DNA of 64,000 nucleotides from Capronia americana (Eukaryota > Ascomycota > Eurotiomycetes > Chaetothyriales > Herpotrichiellaceae): contig JADWQD010000015.1 in the NCBI GenBank assembly GCA_016110215.1, positions 744,001-808,000 on the forward strand, written 5' to 3'. A program made the translations under genes and the position numbers. Position 1 is the first letter of the stretch, and every line of letters begins with the position of its first letter. Shown in pieces: positions 18,507-30,424 of the stretch. The notes under the pieces are model-generated. The model worked only from the letters and a program-made list of their open reading frames with translations, was not told where the DNA came from and ran no database searches.

Positions 18507-21432
18507 CTACGCAATCTTCTCGTGCTGGGTGGACACGCGATTCAACGACACCACTGTCCATGTCAGTTAATAGACCCATCAAGCCAGCAATCCAAGATCA
18601 ACTCACAGAAATCTTCCATGTCTCTCTTCTTGAGCACCTTATTGCTCCTTGATCGTCGTCCATGCACAATGTCATCGAATTTGACGCTGTCCTGCAAGAG
18701 GTAGTACACGCCAGCCATGACACAAAACACTCCAAATGAATACAACCAAACGCGGACGACTCCGACAATGCTTGTCCGTCCACCAACGAACCATCCAAAA
18801 ATACAGAAAAGTGTTGCGAGAATGTCGACAAGCAAGATGGCTCCAAAGAGTTGCCATGAGGGGGCGCTCGACCAGAAAGGACCGTTCGCGCGTGTGATGA
18901 AGATCAGCCAATTCTCCGACAGGCAGATCTGAAGGAACAAAATGGAATCTGTGTGTCCGAAGTTCTGTCCGATACCCGCATGTTCGCCGCCAACAATCAT
19001 TGTCGTCAACGCGATCCATGTTCCCGCGGCTAGGACGATGCCCAATAGAATGGACATTCCCCATAGCTTGGGCAAGTTCCACTTGACCGGTGTTTTCGAG
19101 TAAGGTGCGTTGTCGTAGGCAATCGCGAGAGTGGCGATATCGGCAAAGATTGCAATGAAGACGACCAGTTCGAGGTTCATAGAACGGTTCTGAATGGCAA
19201 TCCACAAGCCGAGGAAAATCTCCAGATGAAGTGAAAGCGCAATGCGGTAAACAATGTAGGCGTACATACGATGAAAGATCTGGCGTGAGGTCTTCAAAGC
19301 GTCGATGATGGCAGATAGCCCTGGGGCAAGGAAGACAATGTCCGCAGCCGACCGGGCTGCATCGGATGACCCTTCGACAGCAATGCCGGTGTCCGCCTTC
19401 TTCAGTGAGGGCGCGTCGTTGACACCATCGCCCGTCATGGCCACTAGGTAGCCCCGTTGCTGCAGAATCTCCACGACGTTATATTTGTGCTGGGGAAAGA
19501 CTTCCGCGAACCCGTCGGCTGCCTCAACAAAGTCATAGACCTCTGAGCCCGGCATGGTGCCACCGCCGGCAAGGCCAAGACGTTCGGCGTTGAAGACGTT
19601 GGTTCCCAGCCCCAGCTGCCGAGACATTTCTCGCGCAATGCCGACGGCATCGCCGGTCAGCATTTTAATCGAAAGCCCAAGTGATTTGGCTTCATTGATT
19701 GTCTTTGCCGTGTCGTATCGAGGTGGGTCGGCGCATGGCATGATGCCCAGAATCTCCCAAGAGTTGTCACCTCGCTTTCGAGCAACGCCGAGAGAACGGA
19801 AACCTCTAGCCGCGAACTCTGCAACCTTGTTCTTGTACGCAATATCGACTTCCTCGGGAATGGGGTGGTCATCTTCGACGGTTCGCAGGACAAACAATGG
19901 TGCTCCTTTGACGCAGATTATGCGTTCACCCGAAGGTGATTCGACCACAGCGCTCACTTTCTTCGATATCGGATCGAAGGGTGTGAACTGGACCACTTTG
20001 TATTTCGACAAAGCTTTTTTGGCTCGAGGGTAGTACCGCAGGGCCTTGAGAAACGCCTTGTCGATAGCATCCATGCCCTTCTTCTTTCTAGATGCGGCGA
20101 GACACGCAGTGAGCATCATGTCCTCGGGATCCACGCCCTGCACCGTGTAAGGTTCGTGGAGTGATAGCTTGTTCTTCGTCAAGGTACCGGTCTTATCTGA
20201 GCAGAGGATCTCGACCCCCGCGAGCGATTCAATGGCTGACAGTTTCTGGACAATTGCCTTTTTCTTTGCCAGATAGGCGGCACCCACGGCCATAGTGGTG
20301 GTGACAACAGCCGGAAGACCTACAGGAACACCGATGATGGTAATGGCCAGGGTGAACCTCAGTATGGTGACGATGTCATTGGAGCGATAGAAGGATGAGA
20401 CCCAGACCACAAGCAGTGTCATGACCACAAGTGTGAGCAGGACTGTGCCAATTCCGTTGAGGACCTCGGTGAAATGACCCGTCCCACCTGATGCAGCATT
20501 AACGAGGGCCGCAGCTCGACCGACGAAGGAGTTGTCTCCTGTTGCCGTGACGACCATAAATGCCGTTCCCCTCTTCACGGCCGAAGAAGCGTAACAAGTA
20601 TCGCCCAAATGCTTGTCGGCTGCGAGGGATTCGCCAGTGATGGAAGACTGGTCGACCTGCAAGAATGCGTCTTCGGTGACAAGACGACCGTCGGCCGGTA
20701 CAATTGTCCCTTCATCCAGTTGGAGGATGTCTCCCGGAACGACCATGGGGGCTTCGATCTCGATCAGGCGGCCTTCTCGAAGCACAACCGCCTTGAGCGC
20801 AAGGGTCTTCTTGAGTTCTTCCACAGTCGAGGCAGCTTGAAATTCCTGAATGAATCCGACGCTGGCGTTGAGCAAGAGTAGACCGCAAACAACTCCAAAG
20901 TCGACCCAGTCTTCCAAGCCCGCGGCGAGGATTGCGGCAGCCTGTAGGACAAGGTGTCAGCACAAGCATCGCCGAGATGGGTAATGGCATGCATTCATAC
21001 CTCCATGACAAATTGAATGGGACCAACAAAATAGCCCAGGAACTTTAACAGCAAGTTTTCCTTCTCTATTCTCATCTGGTTCAGTCCATATTTCTTTCGT
21101 CTGGCGATGACTTCTGGTTCAATCAGGCCCACTCGGGTGTCTGTCTGAAGGAGTTCCTCAGGGACACTCCGAGCACCTGCCACTGTCTCAATTTCGGCAT
21201 TGAGCTCGTCATCTGGATCGAGTGATTCCAGCTCTTCGATGAGTGCATCGAGATCTTCATCCTCTTCATCGTCCTCTTTGTCTTTCCTTGAGGCTCGCCG
21301 AGGCGTGAATAGGACGTCTGGTCTCTCGTCCAGAGGAATGTTATGCACGCTCACTCTGACCTGAGGTTCCGACTTGATGGGGGACGAGTGGGTTGATCCG
21401 GCGTCACTAGCGTCGGAAGCGTTGTCTACCAT
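18507..21432 (-). CDS. PMA1: Plasma-membrane H+-ATPase (P3A type)
   Basis: Three exons, 21432-21001, 20941-18607 and 18553-18507, with introns of 59 and 53 nt; 937 residues. The acidic N-terminal segment has the DEDLDALIEELES motif. Other hallmarks are TGES in the actuator domain (about 246-249), the phosphorylated Asp in CSDKTGTLTKNK (D393), KGAP in the nucleotide domain, and TGDGVNDAPSLKKAD in the hinge. Ten membrane helices are expected. The terminal exon supplies 15 codons ending VSTQHEKIA, the autoinhibitory tail with the adjacent Ser-Thr pair whose phosphorylation activates the yeast pump. The enzyme exports protons with ATP and sets the membrane potential used by TRK and by proton-coupled transporters. 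Three CACGTG boxes lie about 650 bp upstream. Confidence 0.97.
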
Positions 21433-22609
21433 ATTGGCTAAGATAAGGGGAGGTAAATGGTAAGTGTGCTATGTCAACTCCATTTGGGTAACGCGGTGTG
21501 AGGATGAGGATGAGGACGCGGGTGCGGGTGCACGAAGGGAGAGTGGTATGAGAGCAATCAATCGCTTGCAGCGAGGAAGGCGTAACAATGGCAGCTGCCC
21601 TTGCTGTTGAGTTGCGAGATCGTTCCCCAGGAAGGATCCGATGTGTGTAATACTACAAGTGGAATGTGCGAGGACAATGGTCGCAAGTCGCAATGGAAGA
21701 TTATGGTGGAAAGGTGACGGCGTGGAAAGTTCGGGGAAAGGCCTACCCCCGCAATCTCGTGCCTCCCATTCGTGGTCTTGGGCGGTCCCCAGCGCCGATC
21801 GGGAGAGAAGAGATCCATATCGACCACCCGGAACCAATCGCCCAGGCATTCCGTCCTCACAGCCATTCACATGCGGCTTCCGTGGATGCTCATTCCACTT
21901 GGCACTTCGGCTTCCAAGACTCGCAAAGGTCTGGTGATTGAGGCGGTGCTGGGCGCCGAAGCCTTACCTCTTGCGTCTACTATAGCATACCGACATGCAA
22001 GAAAAACATCAATGTGCGCATAAGGTCAGGAGACAGGCACCGACAGTCGAATAATTCATGAGGCACGTGGGTTTTGATTCGACCAACGATGAACAAGCCA
22101 CGTGCTGCAACACGTGGGAGCAGACTGCAGTTCCCCGTCCTCCAGTCACTGGCAGGTTTCTGCTTACACTACGGTTAATCTTGTCCCCTACGGACAGTCT
22201 GATCTTGAACCGCTGAATAGCTCATTGTATTGGCATTAATTACGCTGGATTGGCGCTGCTTCCCATTCACAGATGAGCACTCATGCTTGAAGAAACCTAT
22301 TTGGAAACGCTTTTGTTCCATCAGCCTCCCCGCGCTGCAAAGCTTCGTAGTGATCAGTGAAGACCATAGACACTGGAAGCCTCTGAGGACCTTGAACTTT
22401 CCCGATGCAAAATGATGTTCAAGAAGAAAAAATCGGTCTGCCCGACTGAACAGCCAACACGGCCATCCTTCCTTTGTCGTCGATGTGCTGGTCAAATATG
22501 TGCAGTTGGTATCATGATCCGTGCCTCAAGCCATAGCGGCCACCGCCTCCAACGCCCTGCCCGTTCCTACCCAGGTTGGGGTGTTCCTTCATCAGCATGC
22601 CGCATGTCA
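21433..22609. other. H+-ATPase upstream region
   Basis: This 1.2-kb spacer upstream of the H+-ATPase contains a tight cluster of CACGTG boxes and no supported gene. The 3' flank of the Seb1/Nrd1 gene is at its right end. Confidence 0.6.
22064..22116. promoter_or_regulatory. Cluster of three CACGTG E-boxes upstream of the H+-ATPase
   Basis: Perfect CACGTG hexamers occur at 22064-22069, 22099-22104 and 22111-22116. The first and third are followed by GG, giving CACGTGGG, the form favoured by Pho4/NUC-1-type bHLH factors. They lie 632-684 bp upstream of the H+-ATPase start. Binding is inferred, not shown. Confidence 0.5.
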
Positions 22610-25005
22610 CTATTCTTGGTTGTTTTGCGGCTGGAAGTTGTGCAGCTGAAATCCAGGTGGGAAGGCAGGCATGCCCGGCATGTTGCTGAAATTCATGGGG
22701 AAGGGCATGTTTGGCATAACACCAACTGGCATATTGTTTGGGTTGTTGGAGTTTCGGTCGTCTCGATCTCGGCGGTCGTTATCCTTATGCCTGTGGTCGT
22801 CACGACCTCCAAAGTTGCGAGAAGACTGTGGGCCACGTCGTCCACCACTGTCTGTAGCAATACGTCTACTCATGGCTATATCCGAGTTAGATCCTCTCAC
22901 CAAGCAGGCATCGCAGAGCACTTACCTTTGGAGGAAACACCAGCACCGATCTCGATGTCGGGCTCCTCAACCACCATGCCTTCTTGGATCGGTGCTCCAC
23001 CTGTCCCGCCATATTCAGCGGTGAGGAGCCATTTGCGGTCAGCATCCGTGAGGCGTTCGATCGGAATGACGCTAACGCCTGTTTGATAATCGCTGCAGTC
23101 ACGTGGTCCAAACCCGACACCCCATTTGGTCTGCAACTAAATTGTCAGTTCAGATATTTTCCTTACTTTGAGAACCAGGGTATGGACTTACGCGAAGTTG
23201 CATGTCTCCCGACTTGTGCTCTTCCATGCCCGCTCGGGCGCTTTCTGCATCTCGGCGATTGATCATCTTGATGAAGGCGTGGCGTTTGTCAATGTTGACA
23301 ATGCAGGTTTGGACCACACCATAGGCGCCGAACAAGCTCCGCAAATGAGCCTCGGACGAGGTGACACCTCCAACGAAGAGTGTCCGACTGAAAACTTTGA
23401 TGTGGCCTCTAGGAAGTGTAGTATCAAACTGCACGGTCTTCGGGCCTGGTGGAGGAAGCTTGAAATCGCCTGCGGGTGAAGGGCTTCGACGTCTATTCCG
23501 CGCCGGACTGCGTTGGCGATAATCACCACGTCTACCGTCGCGGTCATTACGATAGCCGTCATCTCCTGGACTATCTCGACGGCCACGTCGGGGAGATAGA
23601 TCGCGGCGCCTATCGAAACCAGGAGAGCGTGACCGACGCCGGTACTGACTGGGAGGGGAACGGGTTTGGCCGTCACGTGATTGGCCTTGAGCCCAATTGC
23701 TTCCCGACACAGAGGGCGGAACGGTCGCACCACCGCCATTTGCCAACAATTGTAGAGCAGTAGCCCATTGATCAGGAGGCACACCTTGAGCGGCCAAAAT
23801 CTGCAGAAGTTGGAATTGCATTTGTGCTTGAGGATCTTGGCCTAAAGGAGCAGCCGGCTGTGGCACTGCCAGTGGGGGAGCTTGTTGTGGCAAGAAAGCA
23901 GCAAGCGGATTTGCAGGTACATTTGCAGGACTCTGGCTTTGTGCACCATTACTCAACCCTGCAAATAGAGCTCCAAGCGGGTTTACGGCCTGCCCATTGG
24001 CGACAGCAGGAGCAGGCCCGGGAATTACGGTACTGTTCGTGTGAGGGATCCCATTTTGCGCGCCCAACAGATTATTCAAACTAGCTTGTGCGGGTGTGGG
24101 TGCAGCTGGTTGTGCTGCAGAATTCTGTTTCGCCATGTTTTTGAGGGCTTCCAGAATAGCTGAGGTGTCCGGTTGCTGTGGAGGAGGCTTCGCTGCCATG
24201 GTGTCAGTATGTGCTGAGAGACCGAGTGGTACGAAACCGGGCGCTGGTGATCCCTCGGGTGTGGTGGTAGCTACATCAGAATTAGAAATTGGATCCAGTG
24301 CAGAAAAAGAGTGAATGTTAGTATACCTTTGGGCGCATCTAATTTCTCTTTGAGCGAAGCGAGCAGTGGCGTAGGAAATGTGTTTGATCGTTCCCAGATT
24401 TCCAGGAGTTTCTTGATTTTGACCTAACAAGGGGGCAAAGAGGTGAGTTCGGTTCAAAGAAACTAGCAAACGGTGAAGGATCATGGATAAGCAAGCACCG
24501 CAAAGCCTGCCGTACGCAAAGGGCAGTGAATGTTACATCGTCCGCGGGCTAAAACGGTGCGGTAGACGTGATAAGCATACCTTTTGATCGTCGGGCGCAG
24601 TCGCGATAATATCGTTCATGAGCACGGGTAGCAGTTCGGTCACTCGAGTCACACCAGCAGCAAAGGTCCCATCAGGAGCTCCGCTACCCAGCTGTTGACC
24701 TGACTTTTTGGCCTGATCTACCCATTGTCGTGTCACTGAGTCTAAAACGTAGAGTACTCCTAATTTGTGTGTTCCTGGCGTCTTTTTGAAATGGGTGTAG
24801 AGTTTCTGGATGAGAACAGATTCAGACTAAGACAAAAGGTCAGTTGTAGGCGGCGCAAGTCGGCGCAGGCAATAGATCGACGTACTTGGACATTTGCTGT
24901 GCATAGAGTGGTGATGGATGTGATCTTTGAGCCTGATACCCCGGGTGGTTTGAGATTGAGCATGGACTGCAGGATGGAGTCAAGCTCCGCTACTGCAGAA
25001 GACAT
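22610..25005 (-). CDS. SEB1: Seb1/Nrd1-type RNA polymerase II CTD-interacting RNA-binding protein
   Basis: Six exons: 25005-24886, 24826-24581, 24423-24327, 24270-23192, 23130-22926 and 22875-22610; 670 residues. Residues 1 to about 150 form a CID, the helical domain that binds phosphorylated Pol II CTD (motif VLYVLDSVTRQW). A Pro/Ala/Gln-rich linker and an Arg/Ser/Asp-rich tract follow. An RRM comes next, with RNP-like motifs TLFVGGV and HAFIKM. The diagnostic extension TKWGVGFGPRDCSDYQTG...IERLTDADRKWLLTAEYGGTGG is conserved in Seb1/Nrd1 proteins. The C-terminus is Asn/Met/Pro-rich. The family couples transcription termination and 3' processing in the nucleus. The last acceptor pair before exon 5 is ambiguous by 6 nt (TTTAG or TTGCAG); I chose the one giving MQLR-TKWG. 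Confidence 0.93.
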
Positions 25006-25856
25006 GGTGTACCAGCGATCCCCCTACAGCCGTCAAGGCGACGATTGGTTTGCAAGATCGGGATGTTCTGACTAGAGAGTAGGCACCATGCAGGTGGAGT
25101 TGATCCGATCTAGGCGAGTGCAAGACTCCTCGAACCACAGATTTTTAATGGACTTCAGGTACAAGTGAAGTAGAGGTGATCCGCAGTGCAGCTGTGTGAC
25201 AATTTCTTCTCGTTTTCTCCTTCTTATTGTAGGATGCGGCCCTTGCACGAAGACTTCTACAGCGCGTGTGGCAACTGCGACCAGGCAGTGACAGGACCGA
25301 GAACTAGCGGCGGTACGCAGTAGAGGTGAAGTACCCGTGACAAAATCTTTTACAATTTGATGACACTATTGAGCAGCATGGACGGCGGAAATGGTCGAGC
25401 GCGTTGGGTGATGAGTCGATGATGATGGATGAACAGGTGGTAGATGGAGGAAAGAGGAGGTTGAAGACGAAAAGGCCGGCAGACGGAGATTTTGACTCGG
25501 CATGAGGGCAGCGGGACCCGGGAGGAAGAAGTTTGTTCCGACATGCACGTGATTTGCGCGCAGATGGAAACTTCGGACTGCGAAGGAATGGGGTCCTCGT
25601 CTGTGGCTGTCGGAGCACCGCTGTTGGCTGTTGGTTGAACCCCAATTGGCATCGACGTATGGTCTAGTTCAAGGACCACCTATCCGAGCCTTGCGCGGGC
25701 CCCAGCTCAATCGAACTTTCTCATCATCTTGCAGCTTTCTCCTCCCTGAATATTTGCTTCGCTATCTGCACCTTTTTCCCGCACTCCTTCGAACGCTCCT
25801 TGACGTAACTTTTCGTCTTGCTTTCTTTGCTTCATTCACCTTCCCCTACTACCACT
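25006..25856. promoter_or_regulatory. Bidirectional promoter region between the SEB1-like gene and citrate synthase
   Basis: These 851 bp separate two divergently transcribed genes. A pyrimidine-rich stretch (25720-25850) leads up to the citrate synthase ATG, as is common in highly expressed fungal genes. No gene is supported inside; open frames on the minus strand near 25304-25679 look spurious. Confidence 0.5.
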
Positions 25857-27372
25857 ATGGCCTCTTCACTTCGCTTGGGGAGCTCCCTGCTCCGTTCTTC
25901 TACTCGGCCCCTGGTCCAAAAGGCAGCATTCAACGGTGTCCGCGCCGCCAGCTCCCAAGTGAGGTTCCCCCAAGAACTGATTGAGAGCTTCCTCGCTGAC
26001 TGTAGCTCTTCGCTAGACTCTGAAAGAGGTGTTCGCTGCGAAGCTTCCGGGAGAGGTCGAGAAAGTCAAGAAGCTGAGAAAGGACTATGGCTCCAAGGTC
26101 ATCGGCGAGGTCACTCTAGATCAAGTCTACGGCGGTGCTCGAGGCATCAAGTCGCTGGTCTGGGAAGGATCTGTCCTCGACTCGGAAGAGGGTATCAGAT
26201 TCCGTGGCCGAACCATTCCCGAATGCCAGGAAGTCCTTCCGAAGGCTCCTGGCGGCGAAGAGCCCCTGCCCGAAGGTCTCTTCTGGCTCCTGTTGACCGG
26301 CGAGGTTCCCTCTGAGCAGCAGGTCCGCGACCTGTCTGCCGACTGGGCTGCACGCTCCGATCTGCCCAAGTTCGTTGAAGAGCTCATCGATCGCTGCCCC
26401 AGCGACATGCACCCTATGGCACAGTTCTCCATCGCCGTCGTCGCTCTCGAGCACACCTCCGAATTCGCCAAAGCCTATGCAAAGGGCATCAACAAGAAAG
26501 AGTACTGGCAATACACCTTTGAAGACTCGATGAACTTGATTGCCAAGTTGCCCACCATCGCTGCCAAGATCTACCGCAACGCATACAAGGACGGCAAGGT
26601 TGCTCCTGTTCAGAAAGACAAAGACTATGGCTTCAACTTGGCCAATCAGCTTGGCTACGGCGAGAACGCGGACTTTGTTGAGCTCATGCGTCTGTACCTC
26701 ACCATCCACTCTGACCATGAGGGTGGTAATGTGAGCGCTCACACTACCCACCTGGTTGGCAGCGCCTTGAGCTCTCCCATGCTGTCGCTGGCTGCGGGTC
26801 TCAACGGCCTGGCTGGTCCTCTCCACGGTCTGGCCAATCAGGAAGTCTTGAACTGGCTCACCAAGATGAAGCAGAGCATCGGCGATGATCTCAGTGACAA
26901 GAAGATTACCGACTACTTGTGGGAGACCCTCAATGGCGGTCGTGTCGTCCCTGGCTATGGTCACGCTGTCCTCCGGAAAACCGATCCTCGTTATGTGTCA
27001 CAACGCGAATTCGCCCTCCGCAAGCTCCCTAACGACCCCATGTTCAAGCTTGTCAGCCAGGTCTACAAGATTGCCCCAGGTGTCTTGACCGAGCATGGCA
27101 AGACCAAGAACCCGTACCCCAATGTTGATGCCGTAAGTCCCGCCCAATCACCAGTTTACTGCTTGTACTAACGAACTATATAGCACTCCGGTGTACTTTT
27201 GCAGTACTATGGCTTGACTGAAGCCAACTATTACACTGTCCTCTTTGGTGTCTCTCGCGCTCTCGGTGTCTTGCCGCAGCTCATCATTGACCGTGCCCTC
27301 GGTGCTCCGATCGAGCGACCAAAGTCATTCAGCACTGATGCATATGCGAAGCTGGTCGGGGCTTCGTTGTAG
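25857..27372 (+). CDS. CIT1: Mitochondrial citrate synthase
   Basis: Three exons, 25857-25958, 26017-27132 and 27184-27372, with introns of 58 and 51 nt; 468 residues. The first exon encodes an Arg/Ser-rich, acid-poor mitochondrial presequence. The mature enzyme shows the eukaryotic citrate-synthase landmarks. The motif HSDHEGGNVSAHTTHLVGS is followed by the catalytic triad: H304 in PLHGLANQE, H350 in PGYGHAVLRKTDPR, and D405 in PNVDAHSG. The last splice junction falls directly after that Asp-Ala. It condenses oxaloacetate with acetyl-CoA in the TCA cycle. The C-terminus ends ASL, not a peroxisomal SKL, which supports the mitochondrial isoform. It shares strand and neighbourhood with the Yhm2-type citrate carrier. 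Confidence 0.97.
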
Positions 27373-28167
27373 ACATGGACCAGAGCAAGAGTTGTACAAT
27401 GCGGACATATTTGTGTGTATCAAAAAGGGAAGGGTGATGGGCAATTGCAAGGTCCGCTCGATGGTCGGGGGGGATTTGATCCGCCGTTCGAGCACTTGTG
27501 TCATTTTTTAATTGACGAGCACTGTTGGATGCAGATTTCACGTTCACTCTGTCTCTCGGGTCTTCTTTGCGATCGTAATACTGCTGGGTCTCTTCTTCGC
27601 GTGCTCCTCTTAGCCTCAAGAGACATTCCAGGCGCCTAGCCATGGGGTGTGCGAGAGATTGTCGTAGACTCGTGCAATGGAAATTCTTGTGAAACTTTTT
27701 ATTTTCGGACGTTGAGGTCAGAGAGGGCCCGTTGGGTGGCCCTAGCTAGCTAAACAGAGCCAACCGACCCACAATTTAGGGAGGCGGCGTCCGAAGCAAC
27801 AGGCGGGCCATGCCCGCTGAGCCCTCAACACGCCGAAGCCACAGCCACACTAATCTCGTTTTGGCCCGTATGGGGGTGCATCGAGGTGCCTGCGCCGACA
27901 CGGTGCGGTACGAAAGATCTCGCATATCTTCCTTTCACCGAAGGACTTCTCACAGCTGAACAAACCAACTCCGAACGCTCGCGAGCATCGTTGTCAGATC
28001 ACATCCTGCTCCGTTTCCCAATCTCCGCTCCTACTTTTCGCTTGTGGTTACAGTCGTCTCTACTCGTTTCTTACCTGCACCTTCTCCCCAAGATTTCTTA
28101 AGTCTTCAGGCGACGGAGCCCTCCTATTCCCTTGGTCAGGGTAGACAATAACTCACCTCTTCCAACA
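27373..28167. other. Spacer between citrate synthase and YHM2-like genes
   Basis: The 0.8-kb spacer contains the citrate synthase 3' flank and the YHM2 promoter. It ends in a pyrimidine-rich leader with TTTCCCAATCTCC-like runs at 28010-28130. No gene is seen. Confidence 0.5.
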
Positions 28168-29256
28168 ATGTCCGCCGAAGCTGTCCTGGTCCCTGCGCCT
28201 GGGCCGCAGAAGGTTGAGAAGAAGCCCGTCAAGTTCAGCAACTTGCTCCTCGGCGCCGGTCTCAACATGTTCGAGGTCACCACCCTTGGACAGCCGTTAG
28301 AAGTGACCAAGACAACTATGGCCGCCCACCGAACAGACACATTCGCCGGAGCCATGACGCGGATATGGGGCCGCGGTGGTATCTTTGGCTGTAAGTCATC
28401 GGATTCGCATCAGCTGGCTGATGAGAAAATGAAAGCACCTCGGCTAACTGAGACGTTGTTGTATAGTCTACCAAGGTCTCATTCCGTGGGCCTGGATCGA
28501 AGCCTCTACCAAGGGCGCTGTCCTCCTATTCGTCGCCTCCGAGGCCGAGTACTATGCGAAGACCTTCGGCGCTGGCAATTTCGTCGCCGGTATCACTGGT
28601 GGTATGGTGGGCGGTTTGGCTCAAGCCTACGCGACCATGGGTTTCTGCACATGCATGAAGACCGTGGAGATCACGCAGCACAAGATGGCCGCCCAGGGGA
28701 TCAAGCCTCCCTCGACGTTCGCCACATTCGCCGACATCTACAGAAAAGAAGGCATCAGGGGTATCAACAAGGGCGTTAATGCGGTCGCTATTCGGCAAGT
28801 CACCAACTGGGGTTCCCGGTTCGGTCTTTCTAGACTGGCCGAGCAGGGCATTCGGCGAGTCACCGGCAAAGAGAACGGCGAGAAGATGAGCGCATTCGAA
28901 AAGATTCTCGCCAGCGGTCTCGGTGGTGGTCTCTCCGCCTGGAACCAGCCCATTGAAGTCATCCGAGTCGAGATGCAGAGCAAGTCGGCGGATCCTAACC
29001 GACCTAAGAACTTGACCGTTGGGAAGACTTTCAAGTACATCTACAGCAACAACGGTATCAAGGGTCTGTACCGTGGCGTCACTCCTCGTATAGGTCTTGG
29101 TGTTTGGCAAACCATTTGCATGGTTGCTTTGGGTGATATGTAAGTGCCGCCGTTGCCATTCACGCCTCTCATTCAGACCATTTGCTTACAACATGCAACA
29201 GCGCGAAGGAGGCCGTTGAGAAGCTCACGGGTGAGGCAGTCACCGCGAAGCACTAG
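28168..29256 (+). CDS. YHM2: Mitochondrial citrate/2-oxoglutarate carrier, Yhm2 type
   Basis: Three exons, 28168-28390, 28467-29139 and 29202-29256, with introns of 76 and 62 nt; 316 residues, the usual length for Yhm2. The carrier fold has three repeats. The signatures are PLEVTK in repeat 1, a degenerate MKTVEIT element in repeat 2, and PIEVIR in repeat 3. A degenerate second signature and the segment LIPWAWIEASTKGAVLLFVASEAEYYAK are characteristic of Yhm2. In yeast, Yhm2 exchanges mitochondrial citrate for cytosolic 2-oxoglutarate and supports NADPH supply; it was first isolated as a suppressor of mitochondrial DNA loss. The start is the ATG at 28168; an upstream TTG in frame is not used. 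Confidence 0.95.
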
Positions 29257-30424
29257 ACAGCGTCCTGTCCTGGGTAGAGTGCCTGAAGTTGATTGGATGA
29301 GACGTCCAGTGAACGCTCCCAAGAAGCCGGCATGATTCTTGTGCCGACCTTTTGCACATTGCGCGGTTACTGATAGAATACGGGCAGCTGGCCGGCGCAT
29401 TCTGGCGTTTTCGTCCGATCCTTCCACCATAACCAAGGTTTTATCTTTCCCCCCCATCTGTCGGCTTTTTAATCCTTCTTTCTTGGTTTCGGGCTGCTCA
29501 ACGTGGTGTTGGTGCGTACAGGGGTCTTGTCATGTCGGATGGCTGGGTATAGATAGACAGAGGACCACGGTGGAAGAAAGGGCCCGACCCAACTTGGTGG
29601 CCCTCATGCTTATTTTATAGTAGACGAAGCCCTGGAGGGACGAGCATGCAGGACATGATGAACCAAAAGTTGCAAACAAACGACTTTTTCAAAGACTGCT
29701 CCAACCTGGTGCTGTGTCTGCCTTAGGTTTTTTCTTCTTTCCGATACGATGCCTTCAGTCTGGATGGACAAGGGCAAGCATATACAATCGTCAGCGCTGT
29801 CGATTGATCCAATGCCGTGGTGTTTGCCTGCAAACCATGTCTAAGAGTCTCTGTCGCTTCTTGGGTGCAATCACCACATCTACTTCTATGGCTCGTATTT
29901 AGAGGAAGACGCTGCATAGTATGTAACTGTGGCCTGTGCCTGTGCTTACACGCCGATGAAGCCATGTTCTGCTGTATTCCTTCCGCTATATTTCTATATC
30001 ACTGGTTGGGGGGAGGGTATATCATACGCTTACTCTGTCGGGAGACTGGCAGATGACTTTGGCCCTCTAGCCTGCCAGTGTCTGTCTTCACGAGGACCTC
30101 ACTTCTTATCTTCAGAAGGACTTCACTTGTTCTCCTCCTGCGCGGGTTCGGGAACTACCTTCCTGCCGTGAATATCAACATCCCGTACAAACGCCATGTC
30201 CCGAGAGGCAGCAGCGAGGTGAAGAACCATGACAATGACGGGCGAGTGACGCAGCCTGAATGTGAATATCACTGCCATCACCTTTCGTGCTCACAACAAT
30301 GTCCTTCGTGTCCCTTGTCCCTCTCTCTACCTCATCTGCTTCAGCGACTCTTTCGACAAAGACCTTCTCCCGTGCAATTGCTTCTCAGACAATCCATCAA
30401 CAAAATCGATCTCCTCTGCTCAAT
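29257..30424. other. Spacer upstream of the secreted Cys-rich gene
   Basis: This 1.17-kb spacer contains no supported gene. The last 130 bp before the next ATG are C/T-rich with CAACA motifs, as expected for a fungal leader. Confidence 0.5.

Noticed and set aside
26116..26964. 282-codon minus-strand open frame
   Set aside because: It is a shadow of citrate synthase; codon bias of highly expressed genes keeps the antisense frame open.
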